IMG/VR virus record: IMGVR_UViG_3300007539_000027
Location: 1-52,319 of that record
Source of the DNA: a virus
Strand: one strand, 5' to 3'
DNA length: 52,319 nucleotides
Below, piece by piece: positions 35,977-46,356 of the stretch. A program made the translations under genes and the position numbers. The notes below the pieces were generated by a model, which did not search any database, was not told where the DNA came from, and worked only from the letters and a program-made list of their open reading frames with translations. The stretch's first letter is position 1. The number at the start of each line of letters is the position of its first letter.

Positions 35977-38900
35977 ATGATTGTGAACGGGATGACATCA
36001 TCACCATTTGCAACCGCATCTGGTCCTCTAAACAGTGTACAACCAGTGAATGCAGCTGGTTGTTTACCAGTATATTGGATAACGGATCCGCTACTGGTGA
36101 ACAAATACCCTTCAGATGGGAAGTGTGTGGTATCCTGTACAATTAGTGTAGATGGAACTGTTCCCGTAGTAATCGTTGTTGTAACTGGGTTCTGGATAGA
36201 AGGTGGAGCATAGTTGAAGTAGAGACCAGATTGTGTATAACTAGAATTTCCTCTTTCTGCAAAGTCAGAAATCCTCAATGTTGGGAAGTAAAAATCAATA
36301 TCCGAAAGTGTATATCCAGATACATTTGCAAATCCAGGATCGAAGATGCCGTCAAACATACTGATTGTGTGACCAGCATTTGTTCTGGTATAATTACCAA
36401 CATACTCTGAAGTTGCGCGGAACAAACTGTTGAATATTTCAACTTCAGTTGTGTCTCTCTTAACTACAGTATATTGACCATCAACATCAATAAGGTCAAC
36501 AGCATTGCCATTTCTCTGAATTAGAGGATCTGATAGGAAAGCAGTCTCTTGATAACCATCAATCACACCTCCTGGTGGAGGAGTAATTAGCATTTCAGGT
36601 GTTACAACATTGATGGAGAAGTCTGCAGGGGCAGCAACCTGTCTCTGTACTTTTCTTTCAAATCCACCTGCTGCAGCAGATGCACTAACCATAGTGACAT
36701 CGCTTTCGCTTTCGATTGTAACAATACCAACGGATGCAACAGATACAACCTCTGGAATTTGTCTCAGGAACGTTCCTGCTGCCCAGAACTGTGCGGTTGT
36801 TCCCTTTCTTCCTCTAGTTACGTTGAGGAAACGATCATTGATCTTACGGGCGTACTCAACCATCTCATTACCAATGAGAAGTTGACCCATTGCCTTGAAC
36901 TTAGCAGTATCAGCAATGTAAACAACGTTATCAGTAGGATCGAGGTCAACCTGTAGATATGCACCAACCTCAAAGAAGTTGACGTTACTGATTGCAGTGT
37001 TAGGAATTTCAATTTGTTCAATCTGAGTGATTACTCTACTTACAGTAGAAACAGAGTTGAAAGTCTGTACAGACTGTACTCCAGAAGTTACTTCAGTAGC
37101 ATCATAGAATACATCAATAACTTGTACTTCATCAGCAGAAGTTCCTGTTTCACTGAAGATTTGTATATAATCTCTCTTAGGATCAAGAGTTCCACCAATA
37201 GAGAATACTTCGATTTCATCTGGAGTTAGTTGTCTATTGATTGTGATATTGGCATCAGTGATTGCACCAAATGTAACACTAGAGATACTATCGATAGCAT
37301 TGATACCAGCATCACTAATAGTATCAATGGTGGAAACACCATTCATACCAAATCCAGTAATATTGGTATTAATACCGATATTGACTAGAGATACACCGAT
37401 ATCTCTTTCTTGGAGAATATCAAATCTTCTAGAAACAACAACTAGTGGTGCTTCAGTGTAACCAGAACCGCCATCAATCAGGTCAACGCTAAGAACTTGA
37501 CCTCTTAGAGGTTCAACTAGAACATGTGCTTTAGCGCCACCACCCTGTCCATTTCCAGGAATGAATTTAAGAACTGGTGGTGTAAAATAACCATATGCAG
37601 TTGGTTGTGTGATAGGATCAAAACTACGTTGGTTCCATGTCAAAGAAACAACAACACCATTCTCTACATTAGCAATTACACTAAGACCTTCACCACGAGT
37701 AACACCTGTGTAACTTTCAATGTTTACAGCACCATAGATTTCATTGCTAAGTGGAGTATTGTCTCTGCCTTCTTTGGAAGTTGCTTGTTCTGGAAGTTGT
37801 TTAATGCTTCTAAATTCATTCTCACCTTCTACACGGATCTTATCACCATTGGATAGATAAACGAATGGATTTCTGTAAGATTTTCTAAGAACAGTTCCAA
37901 ACCACTTAGCGTTGTCATCTCTTAGAAGTTTTCTTCCAGCATCATCAGTTTCATATACAATAGATGCATTGCTAAATGCGCTAGAAGGAATAGTGTAAGT
38001 TCTATCATATGCACCTGCCACAGCAAATACAATATCAAGGGATGTATCAACTACTGCGTTTTGCGTTTTAAGGTCCCAAGTAACATCTGTACCATCAAAA
38101 TAGTAATTGGACACTTCACCAATCATAGTCTTAAGACCAGTTGGTTGAATTTGCCATACTTGGATTGGGAAACCAATCTTATCACCCATCCACTGATACT
38201 TGGTATAATTGTCTAGTACAGATGTATCAATATCATTAATCGTGAACACACCTCTAGCATAGTATGTGTCTGGAGAATAATCATATAGGTTTAGGATCTG
38301 ACCAACATCTCTACCATATAGGTAGCGCATATCAATCTTAACTTCCTTCTGAATAGGAACAGTGAAATAGATATTCGGACCAGCAACTGAATAACTATAT
38401 CCTTCTCTTTGAAGAACACCATCTAGGAAGACATATAGATTGTCTTTTGCATCAATAGATTGTACTTTATAATCTTCTACATCTAGAATTAGGAAAGGAC
38501 CAGACTTAACGCCATCAACTAGTTGATAGTCAACAGTAAGTCTCTTATAGTTACCAACACCGATCATGGAGATTTTCTCCATTGCAGTTGGTTCACCAAT
38601 TGTCTTGGCACCCAGATCTTGATCCCAAATAGGTGCTACATCAAATTTAATTTTATTAGGAATTACAGATCTGTCAATAAAGTATGCGTCTTCTCCAGGA
38701 TAGTCTTCTGTATATTTTGGTCTCTGTAGTACAGCGTTAAGTGTTACAAATAGATCTTCATCTTCTTGTGTGTTTACAGGATCATTGTTATCCCAATATA
38801 GTTCAAACTCTTTTGTCTCACCATCAATAAAATCTGGTAATGCTTGAGTTACCGATTGTTGTGCTAGAATAGAGGAGATATTTGCAGACAGAGAATCTAC

Positions 38901-41900
38901 AGAAGAAATTACATCATCACACTCTTGTGCAAGTAGAAGAGGATCTTCAATAATATTGTAATTGGAATATGTAAGAGTTCTGGACCAGTTACCTGCTCTG
39001 TTTGGATTTTGAGGTGTAATAGTTACTAGACCTCTTCCCTCGGACAAGATGGTATCAACAATACCATAGTATGTGTCTAGTGCGCTTTCTACTTCAGCAC
39101 AATATGGAACTTGACTATCTACAAGAATTGTATTATCAACTACAGGAGTAATTGAGGTGTATGTTCCAGCAGCAAGAGTGTTTCTCATTGCTAAGATCAT
39201 AAGATCCTTTGCATATTCAAACGCTGCAAGACTTTCAGTCAACTCATTGTTGATAGAGAGTAGATTTTCGGAATATGGATACTTTGCTTTCTCGTAGTAG
39301 AGTTGTCCAAACTCTACAACTTTTTGGTTACCACCAAACTTAAGATGATAAACAAAAGCATCAACCAAGAAACCTAGATCACGCTCACACTTAGCACCTT
39401 TTGCATTCCAATTAACACCAGGATAATTTGCTTGCGCCCATCCGATAGTTTCTTCTTGGATATATGCTTTGTTTGCTGCGATTAGATTACCAGCATCATA
39501 GAATGTTCCGTTGTTGATACCACTGAGTGAGAATGTTGCTTGGTCTGTACCAGAGAACGAAATTGGAGCAGTAACCGTAATGCCAGGTGGAACACTGTAA
39601 GTATTACCAGGAGCAACTACACCAGTAGAAGTGGCAAAAGAACCAGTAGTTGCTGTGCCACTTAGTAAAGTGGTTCCTTGAGGAGCACCACCGCCACCAC
39701 CAGAGTTTGCCAACGCTGCTCTATTAACAGTTACTTGAGTGTCACTGTCGATAGATACAATCTTAGTATCAGCATGGAATGCTCTACCAGAACTGACATA
39801 CATGCCAACAGCAACGTTTGCAGTATCGGTTAGAGTGATAACAGAAGATCCTTGAATGTAGTTTACACCAATGTCAGTCCAATCCCAGTTTCTAATAGCA
39901 AGTTTTGCTAATCTAGAAGCATAATCAAAGATTGCTGTGCTTTCTGTTCTATTGTTTTGAATATACAGGAACTCATCGTCGGTATTGAAAATTTCAACAT
40001 AGTTGATTGTTTTTACATTACCACCAAATCTGACATCATGATCGTATGCTTCTACAATAGATCTAATGTTTCTTTCATAATCATCTTGTTTGGTGCTCCA
40101 ATCTAGATTTGGATATGTTGCTTTTGCCCAACCAATAGTTTCTTCAATAATAAATTCTGTATTTCTTTCAATTTGATTTGCAGCATCAATCCATCTACCA
40201 TTACGCTGGAAGATGTTTCTTACTTTTCTGAAGTGAATATCGTTATATTCGTTTCTCTTAAATGCAACATACTTACCGTAGAATGTTACTCCCTTATACT
40301 CGGTAACATCACTCTGGGCATTGCCAGTTTGTTTTTGGTTTGGACCCAGAGGTGGCTGACTAAAGATAATACGATCACCAGAAATAGTATAGGATATTCC
40401 TGGTTCTTGTAGAACACCATCTAAACTTATAATAAGGTTATATGCTGTGTATGGATATACGTTTACATTGTCCAAATCTTTAATTTGGAAACTTGTAGTT
40501 CCTTGCAGTCTACCGTCACTATCATAGTAACCATCAAAAGGTGCCGCCAGTTTAACTGGGAATGCACGCATTTCGTTGAAATTGAATTCACTGGTAGCAG
40601 CAGAACCAACCGCTTTCTTAATTCTTTGATTTTCAATCTTCTGAATAGACTGAGTAACAACTCTATGAGTGCTTTCAACAGTAATCTTATTCTTTTCTGG
40701 ATCCCAGAGTTGAATGACAGAGAAGTGGGAAGACTTTGGCATCTCTTCTGGCATTTCTGTGCCAGCTGTTACTTCAATGTCTACCTGACCAAATAGTTTG
40801 AAACCAGCAGGGTGTGTAGTAGATTTGATTAGTTCACGCCACTGATCAATTGGTGTCTTAGATTTGACAACGTAAGAATAATCTTGGTAGAAATTACTGT
40901 CAGTAATTCTTTGATTAGAATTACCAAGTCTACCTTTATCAGATTTATAATAACCAGAGTTATCATAAAATGCTTTTATATTATCAGTAAATGTTGATAC
41001 AAATACTTGACTAATAGTTGCGGTGATTGCAGGTCTTGGTAGAGATACAATCTGTTGGTTTTGTCTGAAAGTTCCTTGAATATTTCCAACTTTCAACAGG
41101 TTTGTATTTGATCTCCACTCTACAACTTCTGCTCTTGCAACTTCAGTGCCATTAATACGCTGTACAATAACTTCTCCCTTCAAGAAGTCTTCGGTAATAT
41201 TTGTAAGGTAGAATGTTGTACTTGAAGAGAAAGTAGATGAAACAGTCTTATCTAGATGATATGCTGCACCGTTATTAACGATAGAGACACTTCTAGGAAC
41301 ACCAATGTTGGTGCTAGTAGCATATAGTTCTGTATCTCCTTCGATAATTTCAATTTCTGGTTTGTAAGTATAACCTCTTCCAGGATTTACAAGTTTAATG
41401 TTATAGATCTCACCGTTTACTACAGTTATAGAGAATTGTGCTCCAGCTCCATCGCCATCAACAATAACAACCTTTGGGTTAACATAATTCGATCCTCTAG
41501 AAGTAACTTCAACATCAAGAATGTTTTGCGTCGCAATATCAAACAAAACATTTCCAGTTGCTTTAAAACTTGGAGATGGATCAACACCAGTGATTACAGG
41601 GACTTTCTTATAATTCAGTCCAAGGTTTGTGATGAGGAAAGAATTAATTTCCCCAACAGCAAACTGACCAGTAGTAGTATAAGTGATAGATCCAGAACCA
41701 TCAAATAGAGGAACTGAAGTAACCGAATATACAAAACGATTACTAGTAACATAAGTTACTTTCTTTGTTCCTTGTAGTGGATCTGTAATAATTTTAAGAT
41801 ATGCACCATCAGACGTTACTACATTCTTTCTATCATAGTAATAGAAATTAGTAAAATCTGTTCCTGTTTTTGTGCTATAATTATTAGATGCTATTCTGCT

Positions 41901-44900
41901 ACCAAAACCAAACTTGACTTCTGTAAAAGAACCTGGGTTTCCTGGTTGAATAAATGATGCAGTCTTCTCTACTGTCTCAAGGTTGAAACTTCTACTTGGA
42001 GACAAATCAAAGTAAGTCCCAGTTAGAGACGAATGAGACGTGTCAAACACATACTTGTAAAACTCCTGAATATCAATATTTGGATTGGGAGTAAATGTAG
42101 TATTGTCTTCTGAGAATTCAAACTTGTATGCTGTTTCTCCTGCACTAAAAATTTTAACCTGTCTGGCAGGAGTAGAGTTATCAAAGAAAGAAGAACTTTG
42201 TCCTACTTGTGCTGCATTTGATAGTAGAGTTGCATAGTCATAAACAATCTCAATTTTTTGAGTGTCTCTATCGTAAGATTGAATATATCCAGAATTGTTT
42301 CCAGTGAAGATTTGGAAGTTAGGATTAAAATTATACGTTGGTTTGTATAGGGATACTGCTTGACCATCATAGTGATCAACTGCTTTAGTTCCTTCTCTAG
42401 CGGTAAGCACAGTAAGTGTACTACCACTAACATTAGTGATTTCTAAAACTTCTTCGCCAACCTTGATAAGGTCACCGCTTGCATATCTTAGGGGATCATC
42501 AACAATCAATGCATTGGATCCTGCACCAAAACCAACATGGTCAACATATAGAACAAGACGTTGATTGCCCAAAGATCCACCAGATCTTACTAGACTTTCA
42601 TCATCAACGCCAAGATAGTCTGCTTTACTGTAACCAGAACCTTTTGCTTGAATAGTAACGCTAGAAACTAGTCCAGAGGTAGAAACTACGATGTTGGCAG
42701 TTGCACCTGTACCAGTTCCACCAGTAAGAGGTACATTATTATATGTGCCTGCAGTGTAATCAGAACCACTGTTCAATAGTTGGAACCTACCAACTCCAGT
42801 ATCATTGATAGTAGTATTTGCTACAGGAGTTTGTAGAACTGCTTCTTGATATAGTCTCTTTCTAAGATAATATGTCTTCGTCTTTGTTGTATCGTCTGGA
42901 TTGATACTAATAGTAACATCGTCACCAATACCCAGACCATGTGGTGCATCTGTTTCAATCAAAGCAACACTCTGATCAACAATAAATGGTTCTAGACCAT
43001 CACTCAAAGAGGTAAGTCTTACAAGTCTAGTTCCAGTGGTATCAAAGGTGCTTTCGGATTGAATGAAGTAATCGTCATCAATTCTCCAGTCACTAGTAGT
43101 GGGTGTAGCATATCCTTCCTCTTCTCCTAGATCAACCACTTTAATAGTAACAACATTTTGCTTGTTTGTTCCCTCTAGAACAATACCTTTAGCAATTGGG
43201 TTGTCTACACCATTCGTTAGCAGAAGTTCGTTTCCTTCTCCATAAGAACTATTTTGATCCAGTAGAATAGAGAAGGTTTTGATATCAGCAGAGAATGTTC
43301 CAGTCGTGTCAAACGTACCATTAACATCCTTAAGAACAATTAAGTTATCATTAGCAACTGTACCGACAATTTGACCAGACGCACCAGAAGATGGTTGTCT
43401 CAGGAAATCATCAGCAAACAAATATGCAGTTTGAATAGTTGTTAGTTGTACTACCTTTGTCTCTTTGCTTTGCAGGTAGTTTACACCTTTACCTTTGACG
43501 CTAGAGACTAGTGCCTCTACCTCAGATCCTTCAGTTCCCGAATTGTCAAAATATGCTTTTGAGTTTACCGAGAAATTGCCAGAAGAACGATATACATCAA
43601 TTCCTTCTACATTGCCAGAAGAAACATCAGAAATAAACCCGATAAATCCATCACCATTCCTAGTAATACCAGGAACAGAAAATCTCTTTGCGGTTTTTGG
43701 AATATCGTTTTGATTTATGTTAGAATTGTAATTGCTGTCTACTGGTAGAGAGTAGAAGCTATCACCTAGAATGTATGGATATTTCGGTACTTGATTGCTA
43801 TCAATAGTAATGAAATAAGCATAAGTTCCTTGCGGAAATTCTGGGGTAACACAAATTCTTCCATTGTTCTTGTCTAGTGAACCACTCTTGTGGGTATAAG
43901 TGTAGTCATTGACAAATGTGCCCAGTGGAAATCTGTTTATAGCAGGACCACCAGAGCGAGATCCATTGAGAGAATAACTAGAAGTCATCCTAACAATAGG
44001 AGACTGGGGATCTAGTGGGTTCTCGTGTCCAAACGGACCATAGATTGGATTGCCATCATAAGCAAAACCTATGATAGGTGAGTGAGTTTTAGTTGCTGGT
44101 TCTGTTCCAGCACTGTTAAGATTATCACTAAGACCAACTCTTAGTGTTTTAGGGTTAGCAAGATAACCATATCCATACTTAAGAACAGGATCATAGTTTT
44201 CAAATACATAACCATTCTCAGTGTCAACATCTGTTCCAAGTTTGGTGTATCTGTTGTAGTTCCATTCTTTTAGTTGAGGAATACCAACTGCACCAGTACC
44301 AGCGGGAATGATGTCTACAATGACACTTTCTTGGGTGTAGAAATTGCCTTCATCAATTTTCTCAAAACCAATGATCTTTCCATCGCCACCAACGATTGCA
44401 TTGTAACTAGCAAATCTACCACGACCAGCATTATCTCTAATTCTTACTAGAGGAGGTGAGGAATAATATTCACCAGGATTGTCAATTTGTAGACTAGTTA
44501 CCTTACCACCAGTAACAACAGCACGAACTACTGCTTCTCTACCAGAAGTAATGGTAATTTCTGGAGTTGTTGGGAAGATGTCATCAGTATCTACAATAAC
44601 ACTCTCAACAACCTGACCAGAAAGAATTGCTCTTGCTTTACCAGGAACTTGGTCAATCAATACATATGGTGGTGCATCATATCCTCTGCCCTGTGCATTA
44701 ATAGTAATCTTCTCTAGTTTGCCATAGTAAACGCTTTCAGTATCTTTGTAACTGTATCCTCTAACACCATTCAGAAAAATGCAAGTATCTGCTTTTGGTG
44801 TTTTGTATTCTTCAGTAGTTACTGTTGCTCTTTTACGGATTAATCGTAGGATGTTTTGATCCAGTACATCTACGGTTACTTTAGAACCATCTAAAATATT

Positions 44901-46352
44901 ATGTGATGGATAACCAGAAGATGTGATATAATAGTATTGGTCATCTTCATGAATAGAAGTTACATTAGTTGTAACTTGATCTAGTCCTGCTTGGACTGAT
45001 GGTAAAGTGGAAGCAGATACTGCTTGACCTTGATCTAAGATCCAGCGGGTATCATTTGTGCCAACTTTAACAATCTTAGGATCAGATGTAGTAAATCCAG
45101 GAGAAGATACTTCAATCTTATCACCAACACTGGAATATGGATGACTATCACTTGGATTTGCAGTGTAGATAACACCAAACGATAGGAGTGTTACTCCAGA
45201 ACCAGAAATAGTAACTGGTTTATATACAGGAGTATCTAGAGGAATAGGTTGAGCACCAGATACCTGTCTTTGATTAATGATAAACTGTGTTGCGTTCTTT
45301 TCTTTGAACGTAATCGTCTCATTGCCAACAAAAACAGATCCTTCATTACTCCAACCACGAGTTGAGAATACGTTAATTCTATCCCCCGAGGATGCAGTTC
45401 CTGCAAGGGATCTCGTCAGTCTAGTTTTGGTAGATACAGCAAATTCACCATTTACCGTCTCTGGAGCAAGAATAATCTTATAGATGGTTTCTCCATCTCT
45501 CTTGCCATCAGTTTGTACATTGTCTACAGTAGCAGATGCATATCCATATTCATCTGTTGCTTCTTGTACAATAACTTTTCCAATCAAAGTTTTTGGATCA
45601 CCACTAAGTGCAGTACACTTAATAGCAAAAGTATTAATCCAATCAGCATTAGAAGACTTGTATGTAAAGTCTCTTGGTTTGTATACCTCAGGTTTGTCAT
45701 TTACATCCTGAGTTACAATAGTATTAAAGATAAACTTGATAGAACTTGTTGTTCCTTTTGCCTTATAGAACTTCTGAATGTTCTTGATAAGGGTTCTTTT
45801 ATCGATTTCACCTCTGAGATACTTCTCGGGGAATGAACCAAGGTACTGGTTCTCAAAGTTCTTAACTAGTGCATACAAGAATAGGTTACTTACATTGTAA
45901 ACCTTTTGTCCTGAAGAGTGCGCTGCGGCATCTGTACTAATAAAATTGCTTGCCTCATATAGGTCACCAAGAGATGTGTTGCCACTAATACCTCTAGAGC
46001 ATTCTTGGAATTCGGTGTCTGTCCTGCTAGCATAGAAGATGATCTCATCGCCAATGCGGATGTATCCGTTCTTCTTTGGGAAGGATTGTGCATCTGTTAC
46101 AGTGATTGTAGTATCGCTGCTGGTAATGTCTGCTGTTAGACTATCATGCTGCTTGAGAATGTTTTTCTCGTAGTAATCGATATCAGCATACTTCTGAATG
46201 TTGTTAATAACATCCAAAGTGCCACCTTGTACTTCCTGTGCTTCATAATACTTCTGAACGAACTTACTAAACTGTTCGTATTCATCAGAAATAAAAGCAG
46301 GAAGCTGCGATTCGATCAGAGTGGAAATTCTCTTAGTCTTTACAGCGGGCAT
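35973..46352 (-). CDS. 7: Giant gp7-position baseplate wedge protein (3459 residues)
   Basis: It lies between gp6 and gp8, where T4 encodes gp7 (1032 residues), the initiator of wedge assembly. The N-terminus (RISTLIESQLPAFISDEYEQ, then FSKFVQKYYEAQE) is of a kind common in marine-phage baseplate proteins. Beyond it the protein is a chain of modules: IG(D/N)E repeats near residues 100, 345, 1300 and 3165; GxGY repeats near 540-680, 1190-1245, 1570-1665 and 2915-2975; a YHYH-like domain near 755-865 (GFAYDGNPIYGPFG); two CxRD helical modules near 2050-2430; and DGVLQ repeats near 1985, 2545 and 2650. It is one uninterrupted frame. The gp7 name is positional; the added modules could form peripheral fibres or an adsorption apparatus. 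Confidence 0.78.
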   Translation of the reverse strand: MPAVKTKRISTLIESQLPAFISDEYEQFSKFVQKYYEAQEVQGGTLDVINNIQKYADIDYYEKNILKQHDSLTADITSSDTTITVTDAQSFPKKNGYIRIGDEIIFYASRTDTEFQECSRGISGNTSLGDLYEASNFISTDAAAHSSGQKVYNVSNLFLYALVKNFENQYLGSFPEKYLRGEIDKRTLIKNIQKFYKAKGTTSSIKFIFNTIVTQDVNDKPEVYKPRDFTYKSSNADWINTFAIKCTALSGDPKTLIGKVIVQEATDEYGYASATVDNVQTDGKRDGETIYKIILAPETVNGEFAVSTKTRLTRSLAGTASSGDRINVFSTRGWSNEGSVFVGNETITFKEKNATQFIINQRQVSGAQPIPLDTPVYKPVTISGSGVTLLSFGVIYTANPSDSHPYSSVGDKIEVSSPGFTTSDPKIVKVGTNDTRWILDQGQAVSASTLPSVQAGLDQVTTNVTSIHEDDQYYYITSSGYPSHNILDGSKVTVDVLDQNILRLIRKRATVTTEEYKTPKADTCIFLNGVRGYSYKDTESVYYGKLEKITINAQGRGYDAPPYVLIDQVPGKARAILSGQVVESVIVDTDDIFPTTPEITITSGREAVVRAVVTGGKVTSLQIDNPGEYYSSPPLVRIRDNAGRGRFASYNAIVGGDGKIIGFEKIDEGNFYTQESVIVDIIPAGTGAVGIPQLKEWNYNRYTKLGTDVDTENGYVFENYDPVLKYGYGYLANPKTLRVGLSDNLNSAGTEPATKTHSPIIGFAYDGNPIYGPFGHENPLDPQSPIVRMTSSYSLNGSRSGGPAINRFPLGTFVNDYTYTHKSGSLDKNNGRICVTPEFPQGTYAYFITIDSNQVPKYPYILGDSFYSLPVDSNYNSNINQNDIPKTAKRFSVPGITRNGDGFIGFISDVSSGNVEGIDVYRSSGNFSVNSKAYFDNSGTEGSEVEALVSSVKGKGVNYLQSKETKVVQLTTIQTAYLFADDFLRQPSSGASGQIVGTVANDNLIVLKDVNGTFDTTGTFSADIKTFSILLDQNSSYGEGNELLLTNGVDNPIAKGIVLEGTNKQNVVTIKVVDLGEEEGYATPTTSDWRIDDDYFIQSESTFDTTGTRLVRLTSLSDGLEPFIVDQSVALIETDAPHGLGIGDDVTISINPDDTTKTKTYYLRKRLYQEAVLQTPVANTTINDTGVGRFQLLNSGSDYTAGTYNNVPLTGGTGTGATANIVVSTSGLVSSVTIQAKGSGYSKADYLGVDDESLVRSGGSLGNQRLVLYVDHVGFGAGSNALIVDDPLRYASGDLIKVGEEVLEITNVSGSTLTVLTAREGTKAVDHYDGQAVSLYKPTYNFNPNFQIFTGNNSGYIQSYDRDTQKIEIVYDYATLLSNAAQVGQSSSFFDNSTPARQVKIFSAGETAYKFEFSEDNTTFTPNPNIDIQEFYKYVFDTSHSSLTGTYFDLSPSRSFNLETVEKTASFIQPGNPGSFTEVKFGFGSRIASNNYSTKTGTDFTNFYYYDRKNVVTSDGAYLKIITDPLQGTKKVTYVTSNRFVYSVTSVPLFDGSGSITYTTTGQFAVGEINSFLITNLGLNYKKVPVITGVDPSPSFKATGNVLFDIATQNILDVEVTSRGSNYVNPKVVIVDGDGAGAQFSITVVNGEIYNIKLVNPGRGYTYKPEIEIIEGDTELYATSTNIGVPRSVSIVNNGAAYHLDKTVSSTFSSSTTFYLTNITEDFLKGEVIVQRINGTEVARAEVVEWRSNTNLLKVGNIQGTFRQNQQIVSLPRPAITATISQVFVSTFTDNIKAFYDNSGYYKSDKGRLGNSNQRITDSNFYQDYSYVVKSKTPIDQWRELIKSTTHPAGFKLFGQVDIEVTAGTEMPEEMPKSSHFSVIQLWDPEKNKITVESTHRVVTQSIQKIENQRIKKAVGSAATSEFNFNEMRAFPVKLAAPFDGYYDSDGRLQGTTSFQIKDLDNVNVYPYTAYNLIISLDGVLQEPGISYTISGDRIIFSQPPLGPNQKQTGNAQSDVTEYKGVTFYGKYVAFKRNEYNDIHFRKVRNIFQRNGRWIDAANQIERNTEFIIEETIGWAKATYPNLDWSTKQDDYERNIRSIVEAYDHDVRFGGNVKTINYVEIFNTDDEFLYIQNNRTESTAIFDYASRLAKLAIRNWDWTDIGVNYIQGSSVITLTDTANVAVGMYVSSGRAFHADTKIVSIDSDTQVTVNRAALANSGGGGGAPQGTTLLSGTATTGSFATSTGVVAPGNTYSVPPGITVTAPISFSGTDQATFSLSGINNGTFYDAGNLIAANKAYIQEETIGWAQANYPGVNWNAKGAKCERDLGFLVDAFVYHLKFGGNQKVVEFGQLYYEKAKYPYSENLLSINNELTESLAAFEYAKDLMILAMRNTLAAGTYTSITPVVDNTILVDSQVPYCAEVESALDTYYGIVDTILSEGRGLVTITPQNPNRAGNWSRTLTYSNYNIIEDPLLLAQECDDVISSVDSLSANISSILAQQSVTQALPDFIDGETKEFELYWDNNDPVNTQEDEDLFVTLNAVLQRPKYTEDYPGEDAYFIDRSVIPNKIKFDVAPIWDQDLGAKTIGEPTAMEKISMIGVGNYKRLTVDYQLVDGVKSGPFLILDVEDYKVQSIDAKDNLYVFLDGVLQREGYSYSVAGPNIYFTVPIQKEVKIDMRYLYGRDVGQILNLYDYSPDTYYARGVFTINDIDTSVLDNYTKYQWMGDKIGFPIQVWQIQPTGLKTMIGEVSNYYFDGTDVTWDLKTQNAVVDTSLDIVFAVAGAYDRTYTIPSSAFSNASIVYETDDAGRKLLRDDNAKWFGTVLRKSYRNPFVYLSNGDKIRVEGENEFRSIKQLPEQATSKEGRDNTPLSNEIYGAVNIESYTGVTRGEGLSVIANVENGVVVSLTWNQRSFDPITQPTAYGYFTPPVLKFIPGNGQGGGAKAHVLVEPLRGQVLSVDLIDGGSGYTEAPLVVVSRRFDILQERDIGVSLVNIGINTNITGFGMNGVSTIDTISDAGINAIDSISSVTFGAITDANITINRQLTPDEIEVFSIGGTLDPKRDYIQIFSETGTSADEVQVIDVFYDATEVTSGVQSVQTFNSVSTVSRVITQIEQIEIPNTAISNVNFFEVGAYLQVDLDPTDNVVYIADTAKFKAMGQLLIGNEMVEYARKINDRFLNVTRGRKGTTAQFWAAGTFLRQIPEVVSVASVGIVTIESESDVTMVSASAAAGGFERKVQRQVAAPADFSINVVTPEMLITPPPGGVIDGYQETAFLSDPLIQRNGNAVDLIDVDGQYTVVKRDTTEVEIFNSLFRATSEYVGNYTRTNAGHTISMFDGIFDPGFANVSGYTLSDIDFYFPTLRISDFAERGNSSYTQSGLYFNYAPPSIQNPVTTTITTGTVPSTLIVQDTTHFPSEGYLFTSSGSVIQYTGKQPAAFTGCTLFRGPDAVANGDDVIPFTII
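38850..40200 (-). repeat. Two copies of the CxRD helical module in gp7-position protein
   Basis: Two segments share the order ETIGWA(K/Q)AxYP, W(N/S), (C/Y)ERx(I/L), a helix, (V/L)xFGGNxK, then ESxAxFxYAxxLxxLAxRN. The central motifs lie near 40020-40085 and 39330-39395. They resemble the pair inside the 3106-residue fibre. Confidence 0.75.
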
Positions 46353-46356
46353 TTAC

